DNA from: DATNNN01 sp035601815
GTDB lineage: Bacteria; Pseudomonadota; Alphaproteobacteria; Rhizobiales; Xanthobacteraceae
Reading direction: 5' to 3'
Length of the DNA stretch: 19,271 nt
Assembly (NCBI GenBank): GCA_035601815.1
Contig: DATNNN010000174.1
Coordinates: 1-19,271 of the forward strand
In this document: piece by piece, positions 7,235-14,580 of the stretch
Position numbering within the stretch: position 1 is the stretch's first letter
How the letters are laid out: each line of letters starts with the position of its first letter
The notes under the pieces: model-generated
Told to the model about the DNA's origin: nothing
What the model saw: the letters and a program-made list of their open reading frames with translations, nothing else
Databases searched by the model: none
Program-made: the position numbers and the translations under genes

Positions 7235-7984
7235 CTAGCGGCCCAGATAGACTTCGATCACGCGCTCGTCGGCGCTCACCTGGTCCAGCGAACCCTCGGC
7301 GAGCACCGACCCCTCGTGCAGCACGGTCACCCGCACGCCAAGCTCGCGCACGAAGCTCATGTCGTGCTCCACCACGACGACGGTACGGTCGCGCTGGATT
7401 TCCTTGAGGAGCTCGGCGGTCTGGTGCGTTTCCGCGTCGGTCATGCCGGCGGCTGGCTCGTCGACCAGGAGCAGCCTTGGCTCCTGAGCGAGCAGCATGC
7501 CGATTTCGAGCCACTGCTTCTGCCCGTGCGACAGGCCGCCGGCGAGCCGCCCGCGATGGTCGCCCAGGCGCACGGTGGAAAGAATCTCCTCGATGCGCGC
7601 GCGCTCCCGTTCGCCCTCGCGCCAGAACGGCGCGGTCGTGGCGCGGCGGTCGCCGGCGAGTGCGAGGCGCAAATTATCGAGCACGGTGTGATGCTCGAAC
7701 ACGGTGGGCTTCTGGAACTTGCGGCCGATGCCGAGGGTGGCGATCTGGGTCTCGTCGAGCTTGGTGAGATCCACGTCGCCGGCGAACAACACGTCGCCCT
7801 CGTCCGGCCGCGTCTTGCCGGTGATCACGTCCATCATGGTGGTCTTGCCGGCGCCGTTCGGGCCGATGATCGCGCGCATCTCGCCCGGCGCCACCACCAG
7901 CGACAGGCCGTTCAGCGCCTTGAAGCCGTCGAAGGAGACGGTGACGCCGTCGAGATAGAGAAGCGAGCCGCGCGTCTTGGACAT
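7235..7984 (-). CDS. urtD: Urea ABC transporter ATP-binding protein UrtD
   Basis: UrtD is the second ATPase of the urea importer, related to LivG. In the 249-residue protein Walker A is GPNGAGKT (41-48), the signature is LSHGQ (151-155) followed by KQWLEIGM, and Walker B is LLLVDEPAAG (171-180). The LSHGQKQWLEIGM stretch is typical of UrtD and separates it from amino-acid LivG proteins. The switch histidine is present in VVVEHDMSFV. It starts 4 bases after the urtC stop and abuts urtE with no gap. Confidence 0.97.
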   Translation of the reverse strand: MSKTRGSLLYLDGVTVSFDGFKALNGLSLVVAPGEMRAIIGPNGAGKTTMMDVITGKTRPDEGDVLFAGDVDLTKLDETQIATLGIGRKFQKPTVFEHHTVLDNLRLALAGDRRATTAPFWREGERERARIEEILSTVRLGDHRGRLAGGLSHGQKQWLEIGMLLAQEPRLLLVDEPAAGMTDAETHQTAELLKEIQRDRTVVVVEHDMSFVRELGVRVTVLHEGSVLAEGSLDQVSADERVIEVYLGR

Positions 7985-7988
7985 GGCG

Positions 7989-9134
7989 TCACTCGGCAGG
8001 TTTGCCGACGGCCGCGCCGGCGATGCCGTTCGCCTGGCTCGGTCGGTCGGCCCGCCGCAACCAGTCCCCGAGGGTGCCGACGATGCCCTTGGGGAACAGG
8101 AGTGTTACCAGGATGAACAGGGCGCCGAGCGCGAACAACCAGTAGGGCGCGAGTATCCCCGTGGTGAAATAGGTCTTGGCGTAGTTCACCGCGACGGCGC
8201 CGAGCGCCGCTCCCACCAGCGTGCCACGGCCGCCGACCGCGACCCAGACGATGATCTCGATGGAGTTCGCCGGCGAGAATTCGCTCGGGTTGATGATGCC
8301 GACCTGCGGCACGTAGAGCGCGCCGGCGATGCCGGCCAGCACCGCCGAGACGACAAAGGCGAGGAGCTTGTAGTTCTCCACCCGGTAGCCGAGGAAGCGC
8401 GCGCGCGGTTCCTCGTCGCGCACCGCGACGAGCACCATGCCGAACTTCGACGTCACCAGCCAGCGACAGAGCAGATAGCCGAGCGCCAGCGCGAGCGCCG
8501 AGATCGAGAATAGTGCTGCACGCGTCGTCGGCGCCTGAATGTTGAAGCCGAGAATATCCTTGAAATCGGTGAGGCCGTTGTTGCCGCCGAAGCCAAAGTT
8601 GTTGCGGAAGAAGCCGAGCATCAGCGCGAAGGTCAGCGCCTGCGTGATGATGGAGAGATAGACGCCGGTGACGCGCGAGCGGAAGGCGAACCAGCCGAAC
8701 ACGAAGGCGAGAAGCCCCGGCACCAGCATCACCATCAGAATGGCATAGGCGAAGTAGTCGAAGCCGTACCAGTAAAACGGCAGCTCCTTCCAATTGAGGA
8801 ACACCATGAAGTCCGGGAGCATGGCGTTGCCGTAGACGCCGCGCGAGCCGATCTGGCGCATCAGGTACATGCCCATGGCGTAACCGCCGAGCGCGAAGAA
8901 GGCGCCGTGGCCGAGCGAAAGGATACCGCAGTAGCCCCAGATCAGGTCGACGGCGAGTGCCAGCAGCGCGAAGCAGAGGTATTTACCGATCAACGGCACC
9001 CAGTGCGACGGCAGATGCAACGGCGACGACGGCGGCAGCGCCAGGTTCGCGATCGGCACCAGTACCGCGGCCGCGAGCACAACGACGAGGAATATGACGC
9101 CGCGCGCGTCCAGTCCCAACAGCGTCCGCCTCAT
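7989..9134 (-). CDS. urtC: Urea ABC transporter permease UrtC
   Basis: An inner-membrane permease of the LivM family with 381 residues. A hydrophobic helix lies at about residues 13-33, and WGYCGILSLGHGAFFALGGYAMGMYL at about 66-91 is the hallmark of UrtC/LivM permeases. Several further membrane segments follow. The cytoplasmic loop containing AVRDEEPRARFLGY is the usual coupling region to the ATPases. Its ATG overlaps the urtB stop by 4 bases. Confidence 0.96.
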   Translation of the reverse strand: MRRTLLGLDARGVIFLVVVLAAAVLVPIANLALPPSSPLHLPSHWVPLIGKYLCFALLALAVDLIWGYCGILSLGHGAFFALGGYAMGMYLMRQIGSRGVYGNAMLPDFMVFLNWKELPFYWYGFDYFAYAILMVMLVPGLLAFVFGWFAFRSRVTGVYLSIITQALTFALMLGFFRNNFGFGGNNGLTDFKDILGFNIQAPTTRAALFSISALALALGYLLCRWLVTSKFGMVLVAVRDEEPRARFLGYRVENYKLLAFVVSAVLAGIAGALYVPQVGIINPSEFSPANSIEIIVWVAVGGRGTLVGAALGAVAVNYAKTYFTTGILAPYWLFALGALFILVTLLFPKGIVGTLGDWLRRADRPSQANGIAGAAVGKPAE

Positions 9135-10738
9135 GCCTCGACCGCCCGGCCCCGGAGTGCGAACAGCCCTCGCGGACGCTTCTGGATGAACAGGATCACG
9201 AGCACCAGGAAGGCGATCTTGCCGAGCACGGCACCGGCGAAGGGCTCGAGCAGCTTATTGGCGATGCCGAGCGTAAGCGCCCCCACCAGCGTGCCGAACA
9301 GGTTGCCGACGCCGCCGAACACCACAACCAGGAAGCTATCGATGATGTAGCCCTGCCCCAGGTTCGGCGACACGTTGTCGATCTGCGACAGCGCCACCCC
9401 CGCCATGCCGGCAATGCCGGAGCCGAGACCGAACGTTAGTGCGTCGACCCTGTTGGTGCGGATTCCCATGGAGGCGGCCATCGGCCGGTTTTGCGTCACC
9501 GCGCGCATTTCCATTCCGAAGCGCGTGAAGCGCAACACGAACAAGAGCGCCAGGAACACGCCGAGGGAAAACACCACGATCCACAAGCGCCCGTAGGTGA
9601 TCGTGAGCTGGCCCACTTCGAAGGATCCGGACATCCACGACGGCGCGCCCACCTCGCGGTTGTTGGCGCCGTACCAGGTGCGCACCGCCTGCTGCAGGAT
9701 CAGCGACAGTCCCCAGGTGGCGAGCAGCGTTTCGAGCGCCCGGCCATAGAGGAAGCGGATGATGCAGCGCTCCACCAGCACGCCCACGGCACCTGCCACC
9801 AGGAAGGCGAGCGGCACGGCGATGGCGAGCGACCAATCGAACAAGGCCGGGTTGTATTCGCGGATCCATTCCTGCACCTGGAAAGTGACGAAGGCGCCGA
9901 GCATGACCATCTCGCCATGCGCCATGTTGATGACGCCCATGACGCCGAAGGTGATCGCGAGCCCGATCGCCGCCAGCAGCAGCACCGAGCCGAGCGAGAC
10001 GCCGTACCAGACGTTCTGACCGAAATCCCAGAACACAAGCCCGCGCTCGACCGAGGCGATGGCGGCATCGGCGGCGCGCTTCAGCGCCGGCGGCGCGTCC
10101 GCCGGCAGCGAGCGAAGCAGCGACATGGAATCCTGATCGCCGCGCGCGGCGAGCACCGCCACGGCCTCGATGCGCTGCGCTTCCGGCGCATCCGCCTTGA
10201 GGAAGAGGATCGCGGCGCGCGCCTCGGCAAGCGCCCGCTTGATGCGCGGATCGGTTTCCTTGGCGAGTGCCGCTTCCACCGCAGGGAGCGCGCTCGCGTC
10301 GCGCGACTTGAACACCGCCTGCGCCGCGTCGAAGCGCGTGGCCGAATTGGAGGAAAGGAGCGTGAGCGAGCCCAGCGCCGCCTCCAGCGCCCGGCGGACA
10401 CGGTTGTTGAGGCGCACCGGCTTGAGGTCGTCGGGTGCCGCGCCCTGCAGCGCCTTGCCGGTCAGCGGATCGAGCAGCGTGCCCGACTTGTCACGGATGA
10501 CGACGAGCTTCGCTTCGTTGAACAGGAGCCGGCCCTCGGCAAGGGCGCTGATAACGGAGACCGCTTGGGCGTGGCCGCTTGCCGTCACCGCCTCGATGCC
10601 GTCGATCGTCTCCGTGTAGTCGTCGGCGGCGAACTTCGCCAATGCGTCGCTGAACGCCTCGGCGCGCGACGGCGTCGCGGCCGCAAGGACGGCCGCGAAT
10701 GCAGCGAGCGCAAAGAATAGGATGGCGAGGCGACGCAT
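9131..10738 (-). CDS. urtB: Urea ABC transporter permease UrtB with N-terminal exported domain
   Basis: A LivH-type permease of 535 residues, longer than amino-acid LivH (about 300) because of an N-terminal extension typical of UrtB. Residues 1-26 form a signal sequence ending near PSRAEA. About residues 27-235 are a helical, repeat-like region expected to lie outside the inner membrane. The permease part follows, with ITFGVMGVINMAHGEMVMLG and later IAGMAGVALSQID and VVVFGGVGNLFGT, both diagnostic of the family. It pairs with UrtC. No strong ribosome binding site is seen before the ATG at 10738. The 91-base gap to urtA holds a GC-rich hairpin. Confidence 0.96.
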   Translation of the reverse strand: MRRLAILFFALAAFAAVLAAATPSRAEAFSDALAKFAADDYTETIDGIEAVTASGHAQAVSVISALAEGRLLFNEAKLVVIRDKSGTLLDPLTGKALQGAAPDDLKPVRLNNRVRRALEAALGSLTLLSSNSATRFDAAQAVFKSRDASALPAVEAALAKETDPRIKRALAEARAAILFLKADAPEAQRIEAVAVLAARGDQDSMSLLRSLPADAPPALKRAADAAIASVERGLVFWDFGQNVWYGVSLGSVLLLAAIGLAITFGVMGVINMAHGEMVMLGAFVTFQVQEWIREYNPALFDWSLAIAVPLAFLVAGAVGVLVERCIIRFLYGRALETLLATWGLSLILQQAVRTWYGANNREVGAPSWMSGSFEVGQLTITYGRLWIVVFSLGVFLALLFVLRFTRFGMEMRAVTQNRPMAASMGIRTNRVDALTFGLGSGIAGMAGVALSQIDNVSPNLGQGYIIDSFLVVVFGGVGNLFGTLVGALTLGIANKLLEPFAGAVLGKIAFLVLVILFIQKRPRGLFALRGRAVEA

Positions 10739-10767
10739 GGGTATCGACCCGCGTGGGGAGCTATGGG

Positions 10768-10799
10768 ACCCGGCGGAAGGTAGGAGCCTCCCGCCGGGT
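10768..10799 (-). other. GC-rich hairpin between urtA and urtB
   Basis: ACCCGGCGG at 10768-10776 and CCGCCGGGT at 10791-10799 form a perfect 9-bp stem, extended by AGG/CCT after one mismatch. In the transcript it sits 30 bases past the urtA stop and ends 29 bases before the urtB start. No run of U follows, so it is not a standard intrinsic terminator. The likeliest role is protecting the urtA mRNA 3' end or partial attenuation, so that the binding protein is made in excess over the permeases; this is inference. Confidence 0.6.
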
Positions 10800-10829
10800 G
10801 AGTTCTAGATCAAGCCCCGCGGAACCGGC

Positions 10830-12143
10830 TCACTTGGCCGCCTGACCGCCGCACTTCTTGGTCACCGTGTTGTAATTCCCGCAGTTGATCGGCGCGCGCC
10901 AATCGCCGATCAGATCCTTCGACTCGGGAATATACGGCGACCAGGCTTCGCCGGGGACGAGGCCGGAGGTTTTCCACACTACGTCGAACTGGCCGTCGGC
11001 CTTGATCTCGCCGATGAACACCGGCTTCGTGATGTGGTGGTTGGGCAGCATCTCCGAGATGCCGCCGGTGAGGTTCGGCACCTTCACGCCGACGACGGCC
11101 GCGATCACCTTATCGGGGTCCGTGGTGCCGGCGCTCTTCACCGCCTCGACCCACATGGCAAACCCGATCACGTGCGCTTCCATCGGATCGTTGGTGACGC
11201 GCTTCGGATTCTTGATGAAGGTCTTCCACTTAGCGATGAACTCGGCGTTCTTCGGATCCTTGATCGACTGGAAGTAGTTCCAGGCGGCGAGATGGCCGAG
11301 CAAGGGCTTGGTGTCGATGCCGGCGAGCTCTTCTTCGCCCACCGAGAACGCCACCACTGGGATGTCGGTCGCCTTGATGCCCTGGTTGCCGAGCTCCTTA
11401 TAGAACGGCACGTTGGCGTCGCCGTTGATGGTGGACACCACCGCGGTCTTCTTGCCCGCCGAGCCGAACTTCTTGATCTCGGCGACGATGGTCTGGAAGT
11501 CGGAATGGCCGAACGGCGTGTAGTTGATCATGATGTCGGCGTCGGCCACGCCCTTCGACTTCAGGTACGACTCGAGAATCTTGTTGGTGGTACGCGGGTA
11601 GACGTAGTCGGTGCCGGCGAGCACCCAGCGCTGCACCTTCTCTTCCTTGGCAAGATAATCGACTGCCGGGATCGCCTGCTGGTTCGGCGCGGCGCCCGTG
11701 TAGAACACGTTGCGCTCGCTCTCCTCGCCTTCGTACTGCACCGGATAGAACAGGATCGAGTTCAGCTCCTTGAATACCGGCAGCACGGACTTGCGCGACA
11801 CCGAGGTCCAGCAGCCGAACACGGCGGCGACTTTGTCCTTGGAGATGAGCTCGCGCGCCTTCTCGGCGAACAGCGGCCAGTTCGAAGCCGGATCGACGAC
11901 AACCGCCTCGAGCTTCTTGCCGAGCAGTCCGCCCTTCTTGTTCTGCTCGTCGATGAGCATGAGCATCACGTCTTTCAGCGTGGTCTCGCTGATCGCCATG
12001 GTGCCGGAGAGCGAATGCAGGATGCCGACCTTGATGGTTTCCTGTGCCGATGCGGGTGCGGCCGAAAGCGCGAGCGTGACGGCCGCGGCGCCGAGCACGC
12101 TTCGCAAGGCGGGCCGTGCCGCCTTCGAGAATGTCTTGAACAT
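10830..12143 (-). CDS. urtA: Urea ABC transporter substrate-binding protein UrtA
   Basis: A periplasmic urea-binding protein of 437 residues. The N-terminus is a classic Sec signal peptide: basic MFKTFSKAARPALR, a hydrophobic core, and cleavage after ASA (residue 33) before QETIKVG. The mature part begins IKVGILHSLSGTMAISE and includes GCWTSVSRKSVLPVF and FYPVQYEGEE, which are characteristic of UrtA rather than of amide- or amino-acid-binding homologues. The start at 12143 is chosen because it gives this signal peptide and has AGGGGA upstream. A longer frame to 12227 would cross the predicted sigma-54 promoter and transcript start. First gene of the urt-ure run. Confidence 0.98.
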   Translation of the reverse strand: MFKTFSKAARPALRSVLGAAAVTLALSAAPASAQETIKVGILHSLSGTMAISETTLKDVMLMLIDEQNKKGGLLGKKLEAVVVDPASNWPLFAEKARELISKDKVAAVFGCWTSVSRKSVLPVFKELNSILFYPVQYEGEESERNVFYTGAAPNQQAIPAVDYLAKEEKVQRWVLAGTDYVYPRTTNKILESYLKSKGVADADIMINYTPFGHSDFQTIVAEIKKFGSAGKKTAVVSTINGDANVPFYKELGNQGIKATDIPVVAFSVGEEELAGIDTKPLLGHLAAWNYFQSIKDPKNAEFIAKWKTFIKNPKRVTNDPMEAHVIGFAMWVEAVKSAGTTDPDKVIAAVVGVKVPNLTGGISEMLPNHHITKPVFIGEIKADGQFDVVWKTSGLVPGEAWSPYIPESKDLIGDWRAPINCGNYNTVTKKCGGQAAK

Positions 12144-12190
12144 GGTTTTTGAGTCCCCTGTAGCTACGGTTTGACGCGCGCGCGCGACCG

Positions 12191-12205
12191 CAGCGCCGCG
12201 CGCTG
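12191..12205 (-). other. Small hairpin at the predicted 5' end of the urtA transcript
   Basis: CAGCGC (12191-12196) and GCGCTG (12200-12205) pair around a 3-base loop. The predicted transcript start, about 12 bases downstream of the -12 element, falls near 12205, so the mRNA would begin with this stem. It is followed by an alternating (CG)6 tract at 12175-12186. A 5'-end stem could protect the message; the role is inferred. Confidence 0.35.
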
Positions 12206-12215
12206 CCCTAATGGC

Positions 12216-12231
12216 TGCAACGCACATGCCA
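12216..12231 (-). promoter_or_regulatory. Sigma-54 (-24/-12) promoter of urtA
   Basis: On the minus strand the sequence is TGGCATG-TGCG-TTGCA, against the consensus TGGCACG-N4-TTGCW. The invariant GG and GC are exactly 10 bases apart, as RpoN requires. The expected transcript start is near 12205, leaving a leader of about 60 bases before the urtA ATG at 12143. Its place before a urea transporter fits NtrC-dependent nitrogen control. Confidence 0.8.
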
Positions 12232-12264
12232 GCCGAAAAACCGTTATGTTTTCAGCACGTGAGG

Positions 12265-12277
12265 TAGGCACTGCCTA
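12265..12277. promoter_or_regulatory. 13-bp palindrome upstream of the urtA promoter, possible operator
   Basis: TAGGCA-C-TGCCTA is a perfect inverted repeat with a one-base centre. Its centre lies about 66 bases upstream of the predicted urtA transcript start. It could be a regulator site. It does not closely match the enteric NtrC consensus (GCAC and GTGC half-sites), so I do not name the protein. Confidence 0.4.
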
Positions 12278-12299
12278 ATTTATAGGCGACGCGATTAAA

Positions 12300-12320
12300 C
12301 CTGATTACTTTGTAATCAGG
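12300..12320 (-). terminator. Perfect 9-bp hairpin at the end of ureJ, probable terminator
   Basis: CCTGATTAC and GTAATCAGG flank a 3-base loop; the minus-strand transcript then reads TTTAAT. The ureJ stop codon (12316-12318) is inside the first arm. The stem is perfect, but the U-tract is short and broken, so termination may be partial. It would separate the ureJ transcript from the urtA promoter region. Confidence 0.55.
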
Positions 12321-12900
12321 AATTCAACAGGACCAGCGCGACCCCGGCAGCGGCGATCGACGCGCCCGAGGCGCGCAGCAACAGCTCGCGCTTGGCGAGC
12401 CGCGCGAAGCCGAGCCCCGAGAACACGCCCGCTCCATGAATGAGCGCCGTCGCCACCGCAAAGCCGAGGACGTAACTCGTGACCGCCGCGTCCTGCGGTA
12501 TCTCGGCGCCGTGGGCGTGGCCATGGAAGATCGCGAACGCGCCCACAAGCGCCATCGCGAGGATCACCGGCATGCCAAGCGCGAAGGCGACCGGCAGCGC
12601 GATGGCGACGACCGAAAGGCCGATGGCGTGTTCCACGCCCGGGAGCGACAGACCGGCAATGCCGGCGAACGCGCCGATAATCATCATGATCACGAAGGCG
12701 CCTGGCACGAGCCATAGCGCCCGGCCGCCGAGCTGTGCGGCCAGAAGGCCCACGGCGAACATGGCGAGCAGATGATCGAGCCCGCCGAGCGGATGCCAAA
12801 AGCCGTCAGAGAAGCCGAACGCCGCACCCGCGCCGGTGTGCGCCAAGGCAGCCGTGGGAAACAGAACAAGAAGCGCGGCGGCGAGGAAGTTGCGCAACAT
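12316..12900 (-). CDS. ureJ: HupE/UreJ family protein, putative nickel permease
   Basis: A 194-residue inner-membrane protein with an N-terminal signal-like helix (1-20, ending TAALA) followed by about six membrane segments. His21 opens the mature protein, and HPLGGLDHLLAM (36-47) is the HupE/UreJ signature. FHGHAHGAE in a later segment is the second conserved His-rich motif. HupE/UreJ proteins are linked to nickel uptake for hydrogenase or urease. No hydrogenase gene is present and urtA lies downstream, so UreJ is the better name. The ATG at 12900 has GGAG about 12 bases upstream. A sigma-54 promoter and the tRNA-Thr gene lie directly upstream. Confidence 0.9.
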   Translation of the reverse strand: MLRNFLAAALLVLFPTAALAHTGAGAAFGFSDGFWHPLGGLDHLLAMFAVGLLAAQLGGRALWLVPGAFVIMMIIGAFAGIAGLSLPGVEHAIGLSVVAIALPVAFALGMPVILAMALVGAFAIFHGHAHGAEIPQDAAVTSYVLGFAVATALIHGAGVFSGLGFARLAKRELLLRASGASIAAAGVALVLLNS

Positions 12901-12941
12901 CGGGGCGGCTCCGTGCGGGCGAGGACGGTATCGACGCTACT

Positions 12942-12957
12942 TGCAACGAACCTGCCA
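12942..12957 (-). promoter_or_regulatory. Sigma-54 (-24/-12) promoter of ureJ
   Basis: On the minus strand TGGCAGG-TTCG-TTGCA matches the RpoN consensus, with exactly 10 bases between GG and GC. The predicted start is near 12931, giving a leader of about 30 bases to the ATG at 12900. The element begins 4 bases past the CCA end of the tRNA-Thr gene, so any upstream activator sites would overlap the tRNA gene or hemY. Confidence 0.78.
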
Positions 12958-12961
12958 GAAT

Positions 12962-13037
12962 TGGTGCCGCAAGAGGGATTCGAACCCCCGACCCCCGCAT
13001 TACGAATGCGGTGCTCTACCAGCTGAGCTATTGCGGC
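12962..13037 (-). tRNA. tRNA-Thr (anticodon CGT)
   Basis: A full 76-base cloverleaf with encoded CCA. Acceptor arms GCCGCAA and TTGCGGC pair over 7 bp; the D-arm is GCTCAGCTGGTAGAGC; the anticodon stem CCGCA/TGCGG holds loop TTCGTAA with anticodon CGT, reading ACG. The T-arm contains GGTTCGAATCC and the discriminator is A. It lies between hemY and ureJ on the same strand. Confidence 0.97.
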
Positions 13038-13071
13038 CTTGCGGCGGTGATTGCCGGGCTCTCTCGTAGCT

Positions 13072-14580
13072 TCAAGGAGCCGGGCCCGCAAGCCATTCAA
13101 ACAGGCGAAAACGCCGGCGGCGCGCGGGCTCGCCGAGCTCGGGGCCGGGATCGTCCGGCAACGGCGCCTCGGCGACGATCGGCGCGGGTTTGGCGGCAGT
13201 GTCACGGGGTCCGTTGTCGGGCGCGCGCCCGGCCTTCTCCAGGGGCACCAGCGTGCCCGCGCCGGACGGCCCGCCCATGTGCTCCAGCAATGGCCCGCCT
13301 CCGGCCGCCGCCGGCACCATCCACTGGAAGGCGTCGAGCTTGCCCGTCACCGGCGAAACCGGGAGCCATCGCTCCGACACGTAGCCGTCGGCGACCCAGG
13401 CCGGATCGCGCTTGGCGCGCACCGCCCGCGCCGTCCATTCGCGCGCCTTGCCCTGGTCGCCGTGCTCGCTCGCCTCGATCTCGGCCATGAGCAGGCACGC
13501 ACGCCGCGTCGGATCAACGACGAGCGGCGCGAGCGCGCCCCGCGCCTGATCGAAATCGTGCGCCTCGAGCGCGGCCCGCGCCACCGCGAGCGCGCCCTCG
13601 GGATGCCCGGGCACCTTCTTCGCGAGAGCCTTCGCCCGTTTCAGGCGGTCGCGTGCCGCATCGCCGGAACGAAGATCGATGTACACGTCGGCGAGATCGG
13701 GATGCGGCCCCGCCATCCATGCCTTCTCCACCGCGCGCGTAGCGCGGCGCAGTTCGCCGGCATTGCCCCTGAGCCGACCGGCAAGCGCCGCGGCCGGCAC
13801 CAGCGTCGGCGCGAGCTTTGCCGCTTCGCGCGCCGCTTCCCGCGCCTCGCCGGCGCGCGTCTCCTCGATCGCTTCCGCGCGCGCAGTCAACAAGACTGCG
13901 CGGCGACGGCGGTGCGTCGCCTTGTCGATCTGTCCGGCCTTGAACTGCCGCCCCAGCGTCGCCAACGCACCCTGCCAATCGCCTGCTAAACACTGGAATT
14001 CGAGCTTGGCGTCGGCGGCCCACGGCAGCGCCGGATCCGTCTCTGCCGCCTCCTCGGCGAAGGCCCGCGCCGCCGGTGCATCGGCGCGCCGGCGCGCTTC
14101 CACATAGAGCCCGCGCAACCCGAGCACCTTCGTCTCCGGCCGCGCCAGCATGGCGCGAAATTCCTGTTCGGCGCGGGCGCCGTCGCCGCCGAGTTGCGCC
14201 GCCTGGGCGGCGAGCAGCAGCGTCAACGGCTCTTCGCCGATCAAGGCGCGCGCTTCGCCCGCCGAACGCTGCGCCAACGCCAGGTTGCCCGCGCCGACGG
14301 CGATCATGCCCTGCGACAGCGCGCGCCAGCCGCGCCGGTGGCGGCGCTCCCGCAGGAACATGCTGACGAGATCGGGGACATGCAGAACGAAGCGGATCGC
14401 CGACCATAGAAAGATCGCGACCACGATGGTGGCGGCAAGCGCGATGCCGGCGACGGCCAGCGACGTGGAAATTTGCCAGCCCTGCCAGGTGAGCACGACC
14501 TCACCCGGCCGATCCGCCACCCACGCCGCTCCGAAAGCAAGCAAGGCGACAAAGGCAAAAAACAGGATGATGCGGATCAC
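13072..14580 (-). CDS. hemY: HemY-like TPR membrane protein
   Basis: This is the 502-residue proteobacterial HemY of the tetratricopeptide type, not the protoporphyrinogen oxidase HemY of Gram-positive bacteria. Two membrane helices occur near the N-terminus (about 2-21 and 40-66), with DRPGEVVLTWQGWQ between them, a typical HemY_N feature. A long helical TPR-like region follows (about 85-390), then a Pro/Ala-rich, Arg-rich tail. The precise role in late haem synthesis is unsettled in the literature. The ATG overlaps the stop of the mitofilin-like gene by 4 bases, so the two are coupled. Its stop lies 34 bases from the tRNA gene. Confidence 0.9.
   Translation of the reverse strand: MIRIILFFAFVALLAFGAAWVADRPGEVVLTWQGWQISTSLAVAGIALAATIVVAIFLWSAIRFVLHVPDLVSMFLRERRHRRGWRALSQGMIAVGAGNLALAQRSAGEARALIGEEPLTLLLAAQAAQLGGDGARAEQEFRAMLARPETKVLGLRGLYVEARRRADAPAARAFAEEAAETDPALPWAADAKLEFQCLAGDWQGALATLGRQFKAGQIDKATHRRRRAVLLTARAEAIEETRAGEAREAAREAAKLAPTLVPAAALAGRLRGNAGELRRATRAVEKAWMAGPHPDLADVYIDLRSGDAARDRLKRAKALAKKVPGHPEGALAVARAALEAHDFDQARGALAPLVVDPTRRACLLMAEIEASEHGDQGKAREWTARAVRAKRDPAWVADGYVSERWLPVSPVTGKLDAFQWMVPAAAGGGPLLEHMGGPSGAGTLVPLEKAGRAPDNGPRDTAAKPAPIVAEAPLPDDPGPELGEPARRRRFRLFEWLAGPAP

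Noticed and set aside
6290..8116. A 608-codon open frame on the plus strand
   Set aside because: It lies antisense to ureD, urtE, urtD and urtC, all with full motifs. Long open antisense frames are expected from GC-rich codon use, and the product is a low-complexity His/Arg/Ala-rich sequence with no family features.
9491..10720. A 409-codon plus-strand open frame opposite urtB
   Set aside because: Antisense to a well-supported urtB; the Arg/His/Glu-rich product has no recognisable domain.
12175..12186. (CG)6 alternating tract in the urtA leader, possible Z-DNA
   Set aside because: Too short to support a structural claim, and CG runs are common in DNA this GC-rich.
12255..12270. Two GCAC motifs above urtA as an NtrC site
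   Set aside because: They are direct rather than inverted half-sites, so they do not form the GCAC/GTGC dyad expected for NtrC.
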